Below, in pieces: positions 30,329 to 33,126 of a stretch of DNA of 33,126 nt. Location of the stretch: contig JAFTXM010000015.1 in the NCBI GenBank assembly GCA_017465025.1, positions 1 to 33,126 on the forward strand, in the 5' to 3' direction. The notes below the pieces were generated by a model. The model saw nothing but the letters and a program-made list of their open reading frames with translations. It made no database searches and was not told the origin of the DNA. The number at the start of each line of letters is the position of its first letter. Position 1 is the stretch's first letter. The translations under genes and the position numbers were made by a program. Source of the DNA: Oscillospiraceae bacterium. Its GTDB lineage: Bacteria; Bacillota; Clostridia; Oscillospirales; Oscillospiraceae.

Positions 30329-33126
30329 ATGAAGAACTTGAAGAAGCTTTTGGCATCAGCCCTTTTGGTCTGTATGCTTGTGTCATTGCTCCCGGTGAAC
30401 GCACTGGCGGAGGATGAAGTCTGTGCACACAGTGAAACCTATGTTGAGACGGTTTCACCCGGCTGTACCACGGCGGGCAGCAATACAACAAAGTGCTCTG
30501 CCTGCGGTGCGACTATCAGCAGCAGCGTCATACCTGCCACTGGGGTACATACTGCCGGTGAGCCTGTCACCGTGGCTGCCAGCTGCACTGCTGAGGGCAG
30601 TACCACAGTAAGCTGCACAGGCTGCGGCGGAGTGCTCAGCACCAACGTTATCCAAGCTCTTGGTCACAGCTATAGTGAAGCCGTCACCAAGGCAGCTACC
30701 TGCACTGAGGGCGGAGTAAAGACCTTCACCTGCTCCGGCTGCGGCGACAGCTATACTGAGACTATTGCAGTGCTTGGCCACAGCTTCAGTGATGCCACCT
30801 GCACCGCACCCAAAACCTGCAAAGTCTGCACCGCAACCGAGGGTGAGCCTTTGGGACATGATTATGCTCCTGCCACCTGCACCGCACCCAAAACCTGCAA
30901 AGTCTGCACCGTAACCGAGGGTGAGCCTTTGGGACATGATTATGCTCCTGCCACCTGCACCACAGCAAAAACCTGCAAAGTCTGCACCGCAACAGAGGGT
31001 GAGCCTCTGGGCCACACCGCCGGGGAAACTGTCACCGAGCCTGCCACCTGCACTGTTGACGGCAGCATTACGGTCAAATGCTCCGTCTGCGGCGAAGATG
31101 CCAGCACTGAGATTATCTCCGCTCGCGGCCATACCGCCGGTGAGAGCGAAGTCACTACCGCACCCACCTGCACCGAAGATGGTGTCAAATCTGTAAAATG
31201 CACGGCCTGCGGCGACAGCTATAACGAGGCTATCCCAGCCCTCGGCCACAGCTATGAGGAAGCTGTTACTACGGAAGCTACCTGCACCGAAAAGGGCGTA
31301 AAAACCTTCAGCTGCACTGTAGACGACTGTGAGGACAGCTATACCGAGGATATCGAAGCTCTCGGGCATGAATATCTGAATGCCACCTGCACCGCACCCA
31401 AAACCTGCGGCCGCTGCGAGGCCACCGAGGGTGAAGCCCTTGGCCACAAGTACGAGAACGGCATGTGCAGCGTCTGCTATGCTCTCTGCGCCCACAGCGG
31501 CGGCGAAGCCAGCTGTACCGAGCTTGCAGTCTGTGAAATCTGCGGCCTGAGCTACGGCGAGCTTGGCCATGTTGGCGGCGTGGCCAGCTGCGAGGCTCTT
31601 GCAGTCTGCGAAAAATGCAGCCAGCCCTACGGTGACTACGGTCACAAGGGCGGCTCTGCCGATTGCGAAGAGAAGGCAGTTTGTGAACTCTGCGGCCAGC
31701 CCTACGGCGAGCCCCTCGGTCACAAGTATAATGAGCAGCACGAGTGCAGCGTCTGCGGCGAAAAAGAGCCCTTACTTATGATGGCACCACCCAAGAGCGG
31801 CGGACTGACTATCACGGGTAAAATCGAGATAAATATTGGTGCAACAACCAAGCTTGATGCGAACGATACTGTCACATGGACAAGCTCAGACAGCGCCATT
31901 GCTGAGGTTAATGCAGACGGCGAAGTCACAGGCAAAAAAGGCGGAAATGTGACCATTACTGCTACCGATGGGAATAATAATGAAGCCACTCACAGCATCC
32001 ATGTTCATGAGTATGCATGGGACACAACTGTTTCTGCCCAAGGAAGCCATCAGAAAAAATGTTCTGTGGAAGAATGCCCGGCACCGATAATAGAAAACGC
32101 AGCGCATAGCTTTATATATGACGATACCAACGGATATTGCTGCGAGACATGTGAATATATACTGGGCAAACCTCAAATTATCAGAACTGATGGCACAAGT
32201 CCGGTAGCTGTCGGGGGTTACTTTGAACTCGGGTATTCAAATATTCCTCATGTCGCAAATGTTACATGGGAATACAATGCCGACGAACTTAGTGCGGAGC
32301 CAAGTGGCTTCAGTACGCGCTTTACTGCAAAAGAGGCAGGGGATTTGACAATCTCCCTTAAAGCTGATGGGAAAAGCGTGGCATCATACACTCAGAATAT
32401 TCTGGCAAATAGAATTCCTGCTACCGCAGTAACGATTTCACCAGAAAGTAAAACCGCCTATGTTGGTGAAATGATTACATTTGGAACTACCCTGACGCCT
32501 GATAATTCAACAGATAAAATTACTTGGAGTACCAGTGACCCGACAGTGGTTGAGCCTCTTAATCCCTCTAATCCTAACGGGCATTTCGTTGCCTCAGCAA
32601 CCGGTACGGCTACCATCACAGCTAAAGCCAACGACGATGCGACTGCTACCGCAACAATTACGGTTGTAGAGAAAACTTTACAAATTACCGGCGGTAATAC
32701 AAAGCTTGCAAAAGATGCCACCCTTAACTTGTCTGTTACTGTCACACCGGACGATACATCAAATCCCACACAAATCGAATGGACAAGCTCCCACCCCGAT
32801 ATTGCCACCGTTGCTGCCAACGGCACTGTCACCGGCAAAGCAAAGGGGACAGCTACCATCACTGCCACCGCCAATGACAACAGCGGTGCAAGCGCCAGTG
32901 TAAAGGTCTATGTGTATGAAGATAACATAGGCTACATCGCGGTTGAGAAAGATTTGATAGAAGTGGGCGAAAGTATTGAGGTCAGACTGGTACACCCGGA
33001 TGTTGGTGATACTGATTCTGTCACATGGTCTGTTTCCCCTGCGGGAGCCGCAACAATCACCGGAACTAACTGTGGGGCTATTGTTACTGGACAATTTGCT
33101 GGAATTGGAAATTATTTCACAGTTTC
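30329..33126 (+). CDS. Large secreted surface protein: Cys/His repeats followed by bacterial Ig-like (Big_2) domains (3' end outside window)
   Basis: An open frame from ATG 30329 (AAGGAGG at 30314-30320) runs 932 codons to the window edge with no stop. Residues 1-28 are a signal peptide (MKNLKKLLASALLV...LPVNALA). Residues 35-488 hold at least 13 short repeats of the form ATCT..G....CxxCG....I.ALGH, rich in paired Cys and His. From about 491 come Ig-like repeats with bacterial Big_2 signatures: TWTSSDSAIAEVNADGEVTG, ITWSTSDPTVVEP...ATGTATITAKA and IEWTSSHPDIATVAANGTVT, with a further Cys-pair segment at 565-618. The CxxC pairs could bind zinc or form disulfides; it is probably a cell-wall adhesin or scaffold. 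The C-terminal anchor is not in view. The Ig-like part is more AT-rich than the Cys-rich part, suggesting a mosaic origin. Confidence 0.82.
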   Translation, partial: MKNLKKLLASALLVCMLVSLLPVNALAEDEVCAHSETYVETVSPGCTTAGSNTTKCSACGATISSSVIPATGVHTAGEPVTVAASCTAEGSTTVSCTGCGGVLSTNVIQALGHSYSEAVTKAATCTEGGVKTFTCSGCGDSYTETIAVLGHSFSDATCTAPKTCKVCTATEGEPLGHDYAPATCTAPKTCKVCTVTEGEPLGHDYAPATCTTAKTCKVCTATEGEPLGHTAGETVTEPATCTVDGSITVKCSVCGEDASTEIISARGHTAGESEVTTAPTCTEDGVKSVKCTACGDSYNEAIPALGHSYEEAVTTEATCTEKGVKTFSCTVDDCEDSYTEDIEALGHEYLNATCTAPKTCGRCEATEGEALGHKYENGMCSVCYALCAHSGGEASCTELAVCEICGLSYGELGHVGGVASCEALAVCEKCSQPYGDYGHKGGSADCEEKAVCELCGQPYGEPLGHKYNEQHECSVCGEKEPLLMMAPPKSGGLTITGKIEINIGATTKLDANDTVTWTSSDSAIAEVNADGEVTGKKGGNVTITATDGNNNEATHSIHVHEYAWDTTVSAQGSHQKKCSVEECPAPIIENAAHSFIYDDTNGYCCETCEYILGKPQIIRTDGTSPVAVGGYFELGYSNIPHVANVTWEYNADELSAEPSGFSTRFTAKEAGDLTISLKADGKSVASYTQNILANRIPATAVTISPESKTAYVGEMITFGTTLTPDNSTDKITWSTSDPTVVEPLNPSNPNGHFVASATGTATITAKANDDATATATITVVEKTLQITGGNTKLAKDATLNLSVTVTPDDTSNPTQIEWTSSHPDIATVAANGTVTGKAKGTATITATANDNSGASASVKVYVYEDNIGYIAVEKDLIEVGESIEVRLVHPDVGDTDSVTWSVSPAGAATITGTNCGAIVTGQFAGIGNYFTV
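30794..31020 (+). repeat. Three tandem 78-bp repeats in the surface-protein gene
   Basis: Units begin at 30794, 30872 and 30950, each starting GCCACCTGCACC. Units one and two differ at a single base; the third is more diverged at both ends. Each encodes 26 residues (ATCTAPKTCKVCTATEGEPL, then GHDYAP). Such near-identical in-frame copies can expand or contract by recombination without breaking the protein. Confidence 0.9.

Noticed and set aside
30794..31020. Regular repeats considered as a CRISPR array
   Set aside because: The repeats are contiguous 78-bp in-frame coding units with no unique spacers and no cas genes nearby.
30455..31741. 428-codon minus-strand frame with repetitive Gly/Ala sequence
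   Set aside because: It is a mirror of the Cys-rich repeats of the surface-protein gene; no start signal.

Overview
The window looks like a chromosomal segment of an anaerobic, gut-type Bacillota, class Clostridia, probably Oscillospiraceae/Ruminococcaceae-like. I infer this from the infC-rpmI-rplT operon, the ecfA1-ecfA2-ecfT-truA order, a ClpE-type ATPase, strong AGGAGG ribosome binding sites, moderately high GC coding sequence and Gram-positive surface proteins. It has no rRNA, tRNA, CRISPR array or intact transposase. All genes but one (the double-OB SSB) read on the + strand.

Bases 1-8273 hold one catabolic operon. It contains the end of a DHDPS/NAL-family lyase, a CUT1-type solute importer (binding protein plus two permeases, no ATPase), a LarA-family nickel-pincer 2-hydroxyacid racemase/epimerase with its key residues intact, a GlpA/LhgO-like FAD dehydrogenase with a C-terminal [2Fe-2S] BFD domain, a second FAD/NAD oxidoreductase and a small DUF1667 protein. 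Two consecutive terminators close it. Read together they suggest import, epimerisation, FAD-linked oxidation and cleavage of an unknown hydroxyacid. The logic resembles hydroxyproline catabolism (epimerase, flavin dehydrogenase, DHDPS-family lyase) but uses LarA.

Bases 8358-14746 hold a beta-CASP metallo-hydrolase followed by an unusual envelope/sensing group: a membrane-anchored degenerate kinase C-lobe joined to an outside C-type-lectin-like domain, a remnant of a flavodoxin-family gene, a beta-lactamase-like serine hydrolase with a coiled coil, one membrane span and a charged cytoplasmic tail, and a lipoprotein that looks like a circularly permuted amino-acid-binding protein. A 311-bp element with imperfect ~41-bp terminal inverted repeats follows immediately.

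Bases 14780-23730 hold housekeeping genes: a SAM methyltransferase, the ECF vitamin-transporter energising module (EcfA1, EcfA2, EcfT, no S component), TruA, CvpA, and a tightly overlapping set of ClpE-type unfoldase, macrodomain, rhomboid and DUF523 protein. The convergent double-OB SSB lies at 23734-24345, then deoC under a near-consensus promoter.

Bases 25198-28661 hold two tandem paralogous GT-C-like membrane proteins. Their 3' ends are nearly identical although the rest has diverged, and the second carries an (AT)9 microsatellite inside its coding sequence. Bases 28718-30180 are the translation operon infC-rpmI-rplT, with a leader ending in a terminator hairpin and a probable AUC start for IF3. 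From 30329 to the window edge runs the beginning of a large secreted Cys/His-repeat and bacterial Ig-like surface protein.
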